Notes: generated by a model from the letters alone, not told the origin. 64,000 nucleotides of DNA from Ruminiclostridium josui JCM 17888 (GCF_000526495.1 NZ_JAGE01000001.1:3232001-3296000); one strand, 5' to 3'. Shown: positions 16,524 through 25,435, counted from the stretch's first letter. A program made the numbers and translations.

Positions 16524-17963
16524 ATGCTTTTCTCTTTTTTGGAAAACAGTACAAAAAATTATCCCAAGAGGATTGCTATTGAGAGTAAAGACGAAGAAAT
16601 ATGTTATGAGGACTTATACAATATTAGTCTGTCGTTTGGTGCACATATTAATTCTCTTGTAGATAATGATTGTCAAGTTATCGGAATATTAATGGACAAA
16701 TCTATTGATTTTTTGATATCTATATATGGAATTTTATCAGTAGGTAAAGCATATGTTCCCTTAGATGAGAGCCTTCCTCCTGAACGACTCGAATATATCG
16801 TGAAGGATGGAAGTATTGATTGTATTATATCTGATAAGAAGAATTATGAATTATCTACTAAATTATGCAAAAAGCCAGTTTTGTTTGACAGAGATAATAT
16901 ATCTACTAAAGAAATTCCACAAAGGGCTAAGGCTTCTCCTGAGTCTATGGCGTATATACTCTACACATCCGGTTCAACGGGCAGGCCAAAAGGAATAATG
17001 CATACACAGAGTAGTGCAATAGCTTTTATTTTATGGGCTGCACAATACTTTGAAGTCACAGAATCTGATGTATTGTCTTCCCATGCACCTTTTCACTTTG
17101 ATCTTTCTATTTTTGATATTTTTGTTTCTGCTTACGCAGGTGCTAGATTGTCTTTGCTGCCAAAATCAATATCTTGTTTTCCGTCTTCACTTATAAAGTA
17201 TATTATTTCAAAGAAAATAACAGTCTGGTATTCTGTACCGTATATTATTGTTAATATGTTTTCTGATGAAAATATTGCTAAATGTGAATTTAGTAATTTA
17301 AGAAATATTATATATGCTGGTGAATCATTGTCTATAGATAATGCAAAGAAAATAAAAGAAAGGCTTCCTCATGTTAGTTTGTACAACTTATATGGACCAA
17401 CAGAAACAAATGTCATTACATACTATGAGGTAGACAACCATACATGGAGTCGGCAGGACAGGCAGATTCCAATCGGGCATTGCTGCCCATATGCAAATAT
17501 CAAAGTTATTAATGATGATGGCAAAGAAGCAAATATTGGCGAATTGGGTGAGTTATGCGTAAAAAGCGATTCACTTATGCTGGGATATGTAGGTGTTGAA
17601 AAGACAGCATCAATGGACCAGTACTATCATACTGGAGATATTGTACATATTGATGATGATGGTCTGATTGTATTCCATGGGCGTAAAGACTATATGACAA
17701 AGGTTAACGGATTTAGGGTTGAACTAGGGGACATTGAAAATAATATCCGAGGATACCCTAATATAACTGATTGTTATGCAAAAGTAGATAGAAGTAATAA
17801 ACGAGATAAAATTATAGTTACTATAGAAGCTGCGTCAGACTTATGTGTAGGTAATCTTGCAGACTATTTAAAGAAATGCTTGCCCGGGTATATGCTTCCC
17901 GATGAATATATACTGCGTGATAAGCTTGAAAGAAATTCACGAGGAAAAATTGTGAGGAAGTGA
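16524..17963 (+). CDS. Stand-alone adenylation enzyme, probable L-prolyl-[ACP] ligase
   Basis: A 479-residue adenylate-forming enzyme without attached carrier domain. Core motifs are YILYTSGSTGRPKG (about residue 143), NLYGPTETN (about 287), YHTGDIV, GRKDYMTKVNGFRVELGDIE and NSRGKIVRK with the catalytic Lys. Reading the ten specificity positions by hand against PheA gives D-L-F-Y-I-A-L-V-I-K. This is very close to the DLxYLALVCK pattern I recall for free-standing proline activators (PltF, RedM, AnaC type). It should load proline onto one of the ACPs. The dehydrogenase and ETF genes flank it. Confidence 0.82.
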   Translation: MLFSFLENSTKNYPKRIAIESKDEEICYEDLYNISLSFGAHINSLVDNDCQVIGILMDKSIDFLISIYGILSVGKAYVPLDESLPPERLEYIVKDGSIDCIISDKKNYELSTKLCKKPVLFDRDNISTKEIPQRAKASPESMAYILYTSGSTGRPKGIMHTQSSAIAFILWAAQYFEVTESDVLSSHAPFHFDLSIFDIFVSAYAGARLSLLPKSISCFPSSLIKYIISKKITVWYSVPYIIVNMFSDENIAKCEFSNLRNIIYAGESLSIDNAKKIKERLPHVSLYNLYGPTETNVITYYEVDNHTWSRQDRQIPIGHCCPYANIKVINDDGKEANIGELGELCVKSDSLMLGYVGVEKTASMDQYYHTGDIVHIDDDGLIVFHGRKDYMTKVNGFRVELGDIENNIRGYPNITDCYAKVDRSNKRDKIIVTIEAASDLCVGNLADYLKKCLPGYMLPDEYILRDKLERNSRGKIVRK

Positions 17964-17970
17964 TATAAGA

Positions 17971-18732
17971 ATGAACATTATCGTTTGTATGAAATATATA
18001 AGTTCAATACCTACCTATATGGAATCACGACTTCCATTTAGCCCCAGTGACCGCAATGCTTTGGGAATGGGATTGACTTTAAAAATGCGAAATAAAGATT
18101 CAAAATTAATAGTTCTAAGCATGAGCCCTTTAAAAGCTAGAGACTCATTGCAGGATTTATACAGCTATGGTGTAGATTCTGTATACCTGGTTAGTGACAA
18201 GTCATTTGCAGAATCTGATACGCTGGCTACTACTTTTGTACTATCAACAGCAATAAAGAAAATAATGGAGTCGACGAAAATAAATTTGATACTGTGCGGA
18301 GATAAAACCATTGACAGTAATACAGGTCAAATATCTGCTGGACTTGCTTACAGAATAGGGGCACAGTACTGTAACTGTCTTCAAAGTGTTGCATTAATTG
18401 ACGAAAAATATGAATTTATAACCGATCAATACACTCTTAAGAATTACGATGGAGTTGTAGTGGCTGATGTAAATAGTGAATGGGAACTACCATTTCCGTC
18501 ATTACAAAATATAATGAAAGCAAAAGAGAAGAAGGTTATTTGTTGGTCTAACGATGACTTAAATATGGATTTGAATAGGGTAGGAGCATCAGGGTCCCCA
18601 ACTAAGATTATTAAAGCAGAAAAGGTTCAGGCTCAGGTATCTAGTGACATTATTCAAGAAGATATCAATCAAGCTAAATCATTTTTAAAACAAATAATCA
18701 GTACAAGGGGAGGTGATTTTGTTAATGAGTAA
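17971..18732 (+). CDS. etfB: Electron transfer flavoprotein, beta subunit
   Basis: A 253-residue EtfB/FixA homologue. MNIIVCMKYI.. opens the Rossmann-like fold, and CGDKTIDSNTGQISAGLAYRIG is the family signature region. It should pair with the alpha subunit encoded next and accept electrons from the acyl-CoA-dehydrogenase-like enzyme at 15393. The gene starts 7 bases after the adenylation gene. Its last 8 bases overlap the start of etfA. Confidence 0.85.
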   Translation: MNIIVCMKYISSIPTYMESRLPFSPSDRNALGMGLTLKMRNKDSKLIVLSMSPLKARDSLQDLYSYGVDSVYLVSDKSFAESDTLATTFVLSTAIKKIMESTKINLILCGDKTIDSNTGQISAGLAYRIGAQYCNCLQSVALIDEKYEFITDQYTLKNYDGVVVADVNSEWELPFPSLQNIMKAKEKKVICWSNDDLNMDLNRVGASGSPTKIIKAEKVQAQVSSDIIQEDINQAKSFLKQIISTRGGDFVNE

Positions 18733-19717
18733 AGTATGGGCGTACTGCAATTTTTCTGACGTTAATGAACGTGATAAATCTTTATCTTTGCTATATAAAT
18801 TGCAGGACGTTATGAAGGATAACAGATTCACTCTCGAAGTAATAGCACTTGGAGCAAAACGGTGTGATGAGGATATTCCTATACAGCATTTGCAATGTTT
18901 AAACGTGTCAAAAATTTACTGTGTAACAAATAACGTTTTTAATGGTATTAATAATTATGTTGCCTATGTGGAGGCAATGAAGATTTTAATTAATAAATAT
19001 AATCCCCAATACCTGATGTTCAGTAGCTCACGACACAATCGAATAGTAGCAGCACAGTTAGCTACGGCACTGGAATCGGGATTAACTGCAGAATGTTCTA
19101 AATATTATGTCAACACAGATAATGAAATAGTACAAATAAGACCTACATTTGAAGGGAATACATATGCACATATTATTTCTAAAAGTGCGGTCAAAATGTC
19201 AACTGCATTGAAGTCATCTTATCAACGAATCTCAATATCTGAGAGTATTACAAAAACTTTGGATATTGAAACAATTGAATTACCGTTGGAAATACCGCAT
19301 AAGAACATATATTTTAATAATTCTACTGCTTTTAACATTCCTGTAACTCCCAAATTGGAAAAATATGATGTTATATTTGCTGCAGGTATGGGCTTGGGCT
19401 CAAAAGAAAATGTCAATAAGCTTAAAAGGTTAGCTAAAAGACATAACGTTGGATTTGGAGCATCCAGACCTGTAGTGGAAATGGGATGGGCCGAACAGTC
19501 GGACCTTATTGGTATGTCCGGATCATGTGTATCACCTAATTTATATTTAGCTTTTGGTATATCAGGCTCATTACAACATATGGAAGGAATGAGAAATGCA
19601 GCAAAGATTATTTCTATTAACACTGATAAAAATGCACCACTTCATCAATTATGTTATTCAATTATTTTAGCAGATGCAGTGGAGATGCTTGATTATTTAA
19701 TAAATGAATGGAGGTAA
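18725..19717 (+). CDS. etfA: Electron transfer flavoprotein, alpha subunit
   Basis: A 330-residue EtfA/FixB homologue with the C-terminal FAD domain: AAGMGLGSKENVNKLKRLA, GASRPVVEMGWAEQ, IGMSGSCVSPNLYLAFGISG, INTDKNAPL. The ATG at 18725 lies 8 bases after GGGGAGGTGAT; the preceding GTG at 18713 is part of that RBS. Translational coupling to etfB keeps the subunits equal. A dedicated ETF inside a biosynthetic operon supports oxidation of an ACP-bound acyl group in the pathway. Confidence 0.87.
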   Translation: MSKVWAYCNFSDVNERDKSLSLLYKLQDVMKDNRFTLEVIALGAKRCDEDIPIQHLQCLNVSKIYCVTNNVFNGINNYVAYVEAMKILINKYNPQYLMFSSSRHNRIVAAQLATALESGLTAECSKYYVNTDNEIVQIRPTFEGNTYAHIISKSAVKMSTALKSSYQRISISESITKTLDIETIELPLEIPHKNIYFNNSTAFNIPVTPKLEKYDVIFAAGMGLGSKENVNKLKRLAKRHNVGFGASRPVVEMGWAEQSDLIGMSGSCVSPNLYLAFGISGSLQHMEGMRNAAKIISINTDKNAPLHQLCYSIILADAVEMLDYLINEWR

Positions 19718-19723
19718 TTCTAT

Positions 19724-20383
19724 ATGAATCAAAATGTTGTAGAGCTTAAACCATATGATGATCCTGATGATTATGATGAATTTCTTTCTACAAGTTCACT
19801 AAAAGCAAAAATTTTATGCAGGATTGCATGGGGATTCAAAGACTTTTCACATGCCCCAGACTTACTGAAAGATTTATCTGATGATTTTGATGGAACTTTA
19901 TTGGATGTTCCTGCAGGAAGCGGTTTATTTACTAGGGAGAAGTATTCGCGCCTTAAAAAGGCTAAAATAACTTGCGTAGACTATTCACAAAATATGTTAG
20001 ATAAAGCAGAAAGAGTATTCAAAGAAGCTTCTATAAATAATGTCGACTTTATACAAGGTGACGTAGGGGACTTGAAATTTGAGGATAATTCCTTTGATAT
20101 TGTTGTTTCCATGAACGGGTTTCATGTATTTCCTGATAAAGAAAAGGCATTTTATGAAATTTTGAGAGTGCTTAAACCAGGTGGTCTCTTAATAGGATGT
20201 TCCTATGTAAGAAATGTAAGAAAAATTACTGATAAGTTCGTTGATGGTTATTTTGTCCCTAAATGTCTGTTTACACCACCATTTCATTCAAAGGAAGAGT
20301 TTTATGATATGTTGGTTAAAAATTACTCAAAAGTTAATTTAGAAATGGTTGGTGCCGTTGCATGTTATCATTGTTTAAAATAA
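19724..20383 (+). CDS. Class I SAM-dependent methyltransferase
   Basis: A 219-residue methyltransferase with LLDVPAGSGLFTREKY (motif I), ITCVDYSQNML (motif II), FDIVVSMNGFHVFPDK (motif IV) and LRVLKPGGLLIG (post-motif). It starts after AATGGAGGT, 6 bases after etfA. It resembles UbiE/MenG-type small-molecule methyltransferases. Together with the methyltransferase at 10312 the pathway has two methylation candidates. Confidence 0.82.
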   Translation: MNQNVVELKPYDDPDDYDEFLSTSSLKAKILCRIAWGFKDFSHAPDLLKDLSDDFDGTLLDVPAGSGLFTREKYSRLKKAKITCVDYSQNMLDKAERVFKEASINNVDFIQGDVGDLKFEDNSFDIVVSMNGFHVFPDKEKAFYEILRVLKPGGLLIGCSYVRNVRKITDKFVDGYFVPKCLFTPPFHSKEEFYDMLVKNYSKVNLEMVGAVACYHCLK

Positions 20384-20465
20384 TTAATGTATACTGCTTC
20401 TATGATTATGAGGGCTAATGTACATGTAAGATATGCAACCTATAAATTAAGGGAGTAGGTTATAC

Positions 20466-21116
20466 ATGAAGGCTGACATTCAGGAATTTTTATTACACCA
20501 CGACGTAAAAATAGTCAGATTTGTCTGTATGGAAGGGTTTGACAGAGTTAAGTCGAAAGGCTATAAATGGGCCATATGGTTTGCAAAACCAATGTCAAAA
20601 GATTATATTAAGAGATTTAATAATTTTCAATGTAAAAGCAAAGAAGAATTTAATGAACTTGAAAAAGAAACAGATAAAATTGCAGATTTGCTTGCTGAGT
20701 TTATTGAGAAAAGAGGCTACTCTGCATGTTCCCAGTCGGAAGAAAGCAATATTGCTAATGGTTCTTATACAGAAGATACTTTGACTTCAATATTACCTCA
20801 TAAGACAATCGCGGTTTTAAGTGGAATTGGATGGATAGGAAAGAATGCACTTTTAGTAACTAAAGATTATGGTTGTGCTTTGAGTACGTGTTCAGTGTTA
20901 ACTAACGCACCAATTGACATTAGTTCTGAGAAAATTCAAATACATTATAATCTTTGTGGTGACTGCACTATATGTCAGGGGTTTTGTAATTGCTTAACTG
21001 GTAAAAACTGGGACATAACCTTATCCAGAGAAGATATAATAAATGTTTACGATTGTGAAAGATGCTTAAAATGCCTTATGTTTTGTCCATGGACAAAACA
21101 GTGCTTAGAAAAATAG
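20466..21116 (+). CDS. QueG-like protein with two [4Fe-4S] sites (short form)
   Basis: A 216-residue protein resembling the C-terminal half of epoxyqueuosine reductase QueG. SILPHKTIAVLSGIGWIGKNALLVTK matches the QueG signature and is followed by two ferredoxin-like clusters, CGDCTICQGFC and CERCLKCLMFCPW. QueG itself is about 310-380 residues with an N-terminal cobalamin-binding part, so this is a shorter relative, possibly an electron-transfer or reductase component of the pathway. GGGAGTAGG precedes the ATG, after an 82-base gap. Confidence 0.65.
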   Translation: MKADIQEFLLHHDVKIVRFVCMEGFDRVKSKGYKWAIWFAKPMSKDYIKRFNNFQCKSKEEFNELEKETDKIADLLAEFIEKRGYSACSQSEESNIANGSYTEDTLTSILPHKTIAVLSGIGWIGKNALLVTKDYGCALSTCSVLTNAPIDISSEKIQIHYNLCGDCTICQGFCNCLTGKNWDITLSREDIINVYDCERCLKCLMFCPWTKQCLEK

Positions 21117-21164
21117 CACAAATACAAGAAGTGTATATATTATAAAAGATAAAGGATTAAAATT

Positions 21165-21602
21165 ATGATGGAATTTGAAGAAATAAAAAAGGTTCTCAAG
21201 CAAAGATTTCCCATTATTATGGTTGATCGGGTTTTAGATATAACACCTGGGCAGAGAATAAAAGCCATCAAAAATATTTCTGGGAATGATATTTTTTTAG
21301 TGGGACATTTTCCACAACATTATATTATGCCAGGTGTTTTAATTACTGAGGCACTTGCTCAAGCTGCTTCTATAATGATTAGCTGTAACGATAACGATGA
21401 TACTAATAAAGACGAATTTGTGGTATTAGGTGCTATAGATCAAATGAGATTTTTTGAGTCTGTAAAACCCGGTTATACTTTGGTAATGGAGTTAAACATG
21501 ATTAAAGCGATAGATAACTATTTTATTGTACAAGGAGAAGCCAAGGTAGACGACAGGTTGGTTGCAAAGGGGAAACTAACTTTTGCAAAGGTAACATTTT
21601 AA
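21165..21602 (+). CDS. 3-hydroxyacyl-ACP dehydratase (FabZ-like)
   Basis: A 145-residue hot-dog dehydratase with PIIMVDRVLDI, GHFPQHYIMPGVLITEALAQAA (catalytic His and Glu) and GAIDQMRFFESVKPGY. Length and motifs are those of FabZ. It completes the reductive chain-extension set with the ketosynthase at 5180 and FabG at 6410. Two ATG codons stand side by side at 21165. Confidence 0.9.
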   Translation: MMEFEEIKKVLKQRFPIIMVDRVLDITPGQRIKAIKNISGNDIFLVGHFPQHYIMPGVLITEALAQAASIMISCNDNDDTNKDEFVVLGAIDQMRFFESVKPGYTLVMELNMIKAIDNYFIVQGEAKVDDRLVAKGKLTFAKVTF

Positions 21603-21623
21603 ATGATAAGGAATAGCAAAGTT

Positions 21624-23243
21624 ATGGAGAAATATATTTATCTTTTTGATGAAGGAAACTCATCAATGAATAGTTTTCTTGGCAGTAAAGGAGCTAACCT
21701 GGCACAGATGACCAACTTGGGATTACCTGTGCCTAAAGGATTTATTTTAACAACAGAGTTATGTAAGAGATATTATAGCGAGGGAAAATCTGTTATCGAA
21801 GAGATAAAGGATGAAATCGATAGAACAATAAGAATTCTCGAAGTAAATACGGGGAAAGAGTTTGGAAAAGCTAAAAACCCTCTTTTGCTGTCTGTACGTT
21901 CCGGAGCTAGCGTATCAATGCCGGGAATGATGGATAGTATATTAAATATTGGTCTAAATGATGAAATTGTTAATAGCTTAATTTTGACAACAGAAAATAA
22001 AAAGTTTGCCTATGATAGCTATAGAAGATTAATTCAGATGTATGGAGAGGTTGTTAATGGAATAGAAGCTATTAAATTTGAAGATATTCTTAATAGCAAA
22101 AAAAATAAAAATAGTACTTGTGATGCTTGGAATTTAGAGGATGATGATTTTATAGAAGTTATATTGAAATTTAAAGAATTAGTTAAAACAGAAACGGGGA
22201 CTGAATTTCCTCAAGACCCTAGTACACAATTACTAAACTCAATAATAGCTGTTTTTAAATCATGGCAAAATTCAAGAGCAGTTAATTATAGGAACTTAAA
22301 TAAAATATCTAATGATTTATATACTGCGGTTACAATACAAGAGATGGTGTACGGCAATATGGGCGATACCTCCGGTACAGGTATTATTTTTAGCAGAAAC
22401 CCTTTTACAGGTGAAAAAAATATATATGGAGAGTTCTTAATGAATGCACAAGGAGAGGATATTGTTTCGGGTATTCGAACTCCTAGAGAAATAAAAGATA
22501 TAAACCCACTAATATTCAATCAACTAGTAGAATATGCGGATATTCTAGAAAAATTTTTTAAAGATGTACAGGATATAGAGTTTACTATTGAAAATGGTAA
22601 ACTATTTTTGTTGCAAACTAGAAATGCAAAAAGGACTATTTCTGCCAGTATTAAAATATTAGTTGATTTTGTAAGGGAAAATTTACTTACCAAAGAAGAA
22701 GTTATAGGTAAGGTGAATAAAGAACAACTGGGAACTCTTTTATACCCTAAGTTTGCCCCAAAAGCAATAATGAAATCTAAAGTTATTGCTAGAAGTGAAA
22801 CAGATTTTAAAGGGGCAGTAGTAGGAAGAATTTATTTTAAAATTAATGATGTTTTAGAAACTTTAAAAAATGAACACAATGACGTAATTCTTATATTAGG
22901 CGGTTGCTCGAAATCAGAATTAGACGGCATAAAAGATACAAATGGTTTGATATTCCCCAATAATGCCAATCAGTGTTCTTTTGAAGCAATTTACGGACAT
23001 GTACCAACTAAATGTTTAATATCTAATATTATAGATTCTGAGGTTAATAAAGAGAAAGGGTATTTTATTGATATTGAAGGAGTTAAGCACAACAAAGGTG
23101 ATTGGATATCAATTGATGGAGCAACGGGAAATGTTTATGGGGAAAAATTACCGCTAATTACACCAGAGTTGAATGAAGATTTACAAACTTTGATAAAATG
23201 GATGAATGAGCTCCAAATGGTTTTCAAAACAGTGCAAGAGTGA
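21624..23243 (+). CDS. PPDK-like ATP-grasp protein lacking catalytic His and PEP domain
   Basis: A 539-residue protein; pyruvate phosphate dikinase is about 880. The N-terminal nucleotide domain looks intact: LFDEGNSSMNSFLGSKGANL, LLSVRSGASVSMPGMMD, GDTSGTGIIFSRNPFTGE, FLMNAQGEDIVSGIRTP and DIEFTIENGKLFLLQTRNAK. In the swivelling domain the TSHAAVVARG segment is replaced by NQCSFEAIYG, so the phospho-His is absent although GDWISIDGATGNVYG is kept. The PEP barrel is missing. Its missing His may come from the separate domain at 11976. It could be an ATP-dependent phosphotransferase, or a condensing enzyme like PigC. ATG 21624 fits PPDK N-termini better than 21603. Confidence 0.78.
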   Translation: MEKYIYLFDEGNSSMNSFLGSKGANLAQMTNLGLPVPKGFILTTELCKRYYSEGKSVIEEIKDEIDRTIRILEVNTGKEFGKAKNPLLLSVRSGASVSMPGMMDSILNIGLNDEIVNSLILTTENKKFAYDSYRRLIQMYGEVVNGIEAIKFEDILNSKKNKNSTCDAWNLEDDDFIEVILKFKELVKTETGTEFPQDPSTQLLNSIIAVFKSWQNSRAVNYRNLNKISNDLYTAVTIQEMVYGNMGDTSGTGIIFSRNPFTGEKNIYGEFLMNAQGEDIVSGIRTPREIKDINPLIFNQLVEYADILEKFFKDVQDIEFTIENGKLFLLQTRNAKRTISASIKILVDFVRENLLTKEEVIGKVNKEQLGTLLYPKFAPKAIMKSKVIARSETDFKGAVVGRIYFKINDVLETLKNEHNDVILILGGCSKSELDGIKDTNGLIFPNNANQCSFEAIYGHVPTKCLISNIIDSEVNKEKGYFIDIEGVKHNKGDWISIDGATGNVYGEKLPLITPELNEDLQTLIKWMNELQMVFKTVQE

Positions 23244-23250
23244 TAGCTTT

Positions 23251-23294
23251 GCAAAATAAAATCCAGCGTCAATAGGTGCTGGATTTTATTTTGC
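23251..23294 (+). terminator. Bidirectional hairpin terminator after the biosynthetic operon
   Basis: A perfect 17-bp inverted repeat, GCAAAATAAAATCCAGC and its complement, with a 10-base loop. The A/T-rich outer stem gives U-rich tails on both strands, so it can end the + strand operon and the - strand cotJC gene. Confidence 0.85.
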
Positions 23295-23311
23295 TCTATT
23301 ATGGCATCCTA

Positions 23312-23734
23312 TTATTTTGTAGGCTTATCAAATTCAGGATTAAAGGCATAATAATTTTTAGAGTTTAACTTTTCCTGTACAGTCCTCAATGTTTCACCAA
23401 ACCTCTGGAAGTGAACTATTTCTCTAGCACGGAGGAATTTTATAGGTTCTTTAACATCAGGATCATCTGCCAGTCTAAGTATATTATCATAAGTTGTTCT
23501 TGCTTTTTGTTCTGCTGCAAGGTCTTCCGTTAAATCTGTAATTGGATCTCCTTTTGATTGGAAGTATGTTGCTGTAAAAGGCATACCTGAAGCAGCAATA
23601 GGGTATATTGCTGTTGTATGGTCAACATAATAAGTATCAAAGCCACTCTTTTTAATTTCTTCAATACTTAAGCCTCTGGTCAATTGATATACAATTGCTG
23701 ATATGATTTCCATATGAGCCAGTTCTTCTGCACC
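23312..23734 (-). pseudogene. cotJC: 3' part of cotJC, cut by the prophage
   Basis: The frame encodes about 140 C-terminal residues of CotJC, a manganese-catalase-like spore coat protein: GAEELAHMEIIS, SGFDTYYVDHTTAIYP, DLAAEQKARTTYDNILRL, REIVHFQRFGE, FNPEFDK. Homology runs upstream of the first ATG to 23734, then stops abruptly, with a stop codon at 23743-23741. The missing N-terminal part is about 60-80 residues. The break coincides with the recombinase-proximal end of the prophage. Excision could rebuild the gene, so it may be conditionally intact. The 5' half is not in this window. Confidence 0.85.
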
Positions 23735-23760
23735 ACAATGTTATCAATGATAATTATAAT
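23725..23760. other. Left attachment site (attL)
   Basis: The junction between cotJC coding sequence and phage DNA lies at about 23734/23735, 25 bases from the stop codon of the serine recombinase gene. On the - strand the cotJC side reads GGTGCAGAAGAACTGG and the phage side ATTGATAACATTGT. The exact crossover cannot be fixed without the empty site or attR. Confidence 0.65.
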
Positions 23761-25334
23761 TAGTCTTTAGGCAATTTGGGGTATAGAACTAACTCAAAAT
23801 CTGTTGGATCTCCATGCCATCTTGTGGGTTTTTTCTTTGTATAAGTAGCTTTGCTGACTAATTGCTTTAGTAATTGATTTTTTAGTTCTGGATCTTCGGT
23901 GGCTTTGTACATATCTATTACTTTTCTTATTTTGGGTATTATAATTAAAGTACTTTCGCTTTGTTGATTCATAGTACTAATATCTTTTATTATTTTGCTT
24001 TTTTGTGTGGTTAGCTCATTTAGTTTTTCACTTAATACATTAGATCTATTTAAAAAAGTATCAAGATCATAGATTCCTTTTTCTAAAAAATCATGGATGC
24101 TATTTATTTGTTTTTCGGTACTTACAATTTCTATTTCAATTTTTTTTAGGGCATCCTTCTTAAGTCTATATATATCTTGACCATAAGAGTTTGATATATC
24201 GTTTATAGATTTACTTGTTTCAAATTTGTAATTTGCAAACCATAATTCCAGTGATTGTATTAATTTAGTCTCTACTAAACTTAAAATCGAACTTACATTA
24301 CCACAAGCTGGAATTGGGCACATTAATGTGTCGGGACCATTTGGATGGGGCCTCCTAACCATATTCCTTCCACAAAAACCGCAGATTATTAAACCTGATA
24401 AAGGATTTTTTACAGGATATTTCTTAGGGCATTTTGGAGAATTAGTATTAAACATACTCTGGGCCTTATAATAGTCTTCTTCTTGGATAATTGGATCATG
24501 AAGTCCGTCTGACAGTATCCAGTCTTCTATTTTAGCTCTTGGACGTTCTTTGACAATTTTACCATCTACAACTTTCTTAACTTGAGGTCTAGAATTCCAT
24601 CTTATTTTTCCTATATAAACTGGATTAGTGAGGATATTTTTTATTGTAGAATATGTCCAAACGTCCTTTTGCTGAGGGGGAATTTTTAACTCATTTAGTT
24701 TCTTTGCAATAAGTGATATGCCTAATTTTTTATCATTTTCTCCATAGATAAATAACCTAAAAATAATCTTAACAATTTCAGCTTCATCAGGATTAATTTC
24801 CAATGTATACCCTTTATCTTTATATAATTTTTTACGTATATAACCATAAGGAGCCTTGTTACCAACGTATTTACCTTCTTTAACAGACGTGATGCGTCCT
24901 CGCTGTAATCTTCTATTTGTAACCTTGTATTCTCTTCTACTCATAAATAGTCCGAATTCGAAATATTCTTCGTCAAATTCGTTAAGAGGATCGTAAACTT
25001 TTAACGGTGTTATTATTTTTGTATTACTATATTTAAACGCTTGGGATACAATGCCTTGATCTATAGTATCACCGCGTGCGAGCCTTTCAACCTCCATAAC
25101 AAGTACTCCATCCCAAGCACCTTGCTCTACTTCCTGTAGTAGTTTCTGCATTACAGGACGGGCAGCTATAGTCTCTCCTGAAACTATTTCCGAATACACC
25201 TCAGTAATACATAAATTATTTTTTTTGGCCAATTCAAGTAACGTTTTTTTATGACGTTCTAATGTTTCACCTTCTCCTTTTAGTTCAGCTTCTATATCGG
25301 ATCTTGATTTTCGTAAATATATGCAGTATTTCAT
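23760..25334 (-). CDS. Large serine recombinase (phage integrase)
   Basis: A 524-residue large serine recombinase. N-terminal catalytic domain: YCIYLRKSRSD with Ser10, VLVMEVERLARGD and the region ending RRLQRGR. Recombinase domain: NKAPYGYIRKK and IKNILTNPVYIGKIRWN. Zinc ribbon: CGFCGRNMVRR plus CPIPACGN. A coiled-coil C-terminal tail follows (about residues 375-460). It catalyses attP/attB recombination for integration and, with a directionality factor, excision. The start is placed at the second Met, behind GGATTGGTGAT; a Met ten codons upstream is possible. It abuts attL, as expected. Confidence 0.93.
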   Translation of the reverse strand: MKYCIYLRKSRSDIEAELKGEGETLERHKKTLLELAKKNNLCITEVYSEIVSGETIAARPVMQKLLQEVEQGAWDGVLVMEVERLARGDTIDQGIVSQAFKYSNTKIITPLKVYDPLNEFDEEYFEFGLFMSRREYKVTNRRLQRGRITSVKEGKYVGNKAPYGYIRKKLYKDKGYTLEINPDEAEIVKIIFRLFIYGENDKKLGISLIAKKLNELKIPPQQKDVWTYSTIKNILTNPVYIGKIRWNSRPQVKKVVDGKIVKERPRAKIEDWILSDGLHDPIIQEEDYYKAQSMFNTNSPKCPKKYPVKNPLSGLIICGFCGRNMVRRPHPNGPDTLMCPIPACGNVSSILSLVETKLIQSLELWFANYKFETSKSINDISNSYGQDIYRLKKDALKKIEIEIVSTEKQINSIHDFLEKGIYDLDTFLNRSNVLSEKLNELTTQKSKIIKDISTMNQQSESTLIIIPKIRKVIDMYKATEDPELKNQLLKQLVSKATYTKKKPTRWHGDPTDFELVLYPKLPKD

Positions 25335-25360
25335 ATTGCTATCACCAATCCTATAGTTTA

Positions 25361-25380
25361 TCACTTTTTAGTGATATAAT
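25361..25380 (+). promoter_or_regulatory. Palindrome and -10 box between integrase and agrB
   Basis: TCACTTTTTAGTGA (25361-25374) is an inverted repeat running into TATAAT (25375-25380) in the gap between the divergent recombinase and agrB genes. It could be an operator and -10 element for agrB; no good -35 hexamer is seen. Confidence 0.4.
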
Positions 25381-25435
25381 AAATAAAAAGCAAATGTAAG
25401 TCAAGGTTAATAAATAATGTAATGGGAGGTAAAAT

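Noticed and set aside
21624-23243. Housekeeping pyruvate phosphate dikinase
   Set aside because: It lacks the catalytic His and the PEP-binding domain and sits at the end of a biosynthetic operon.
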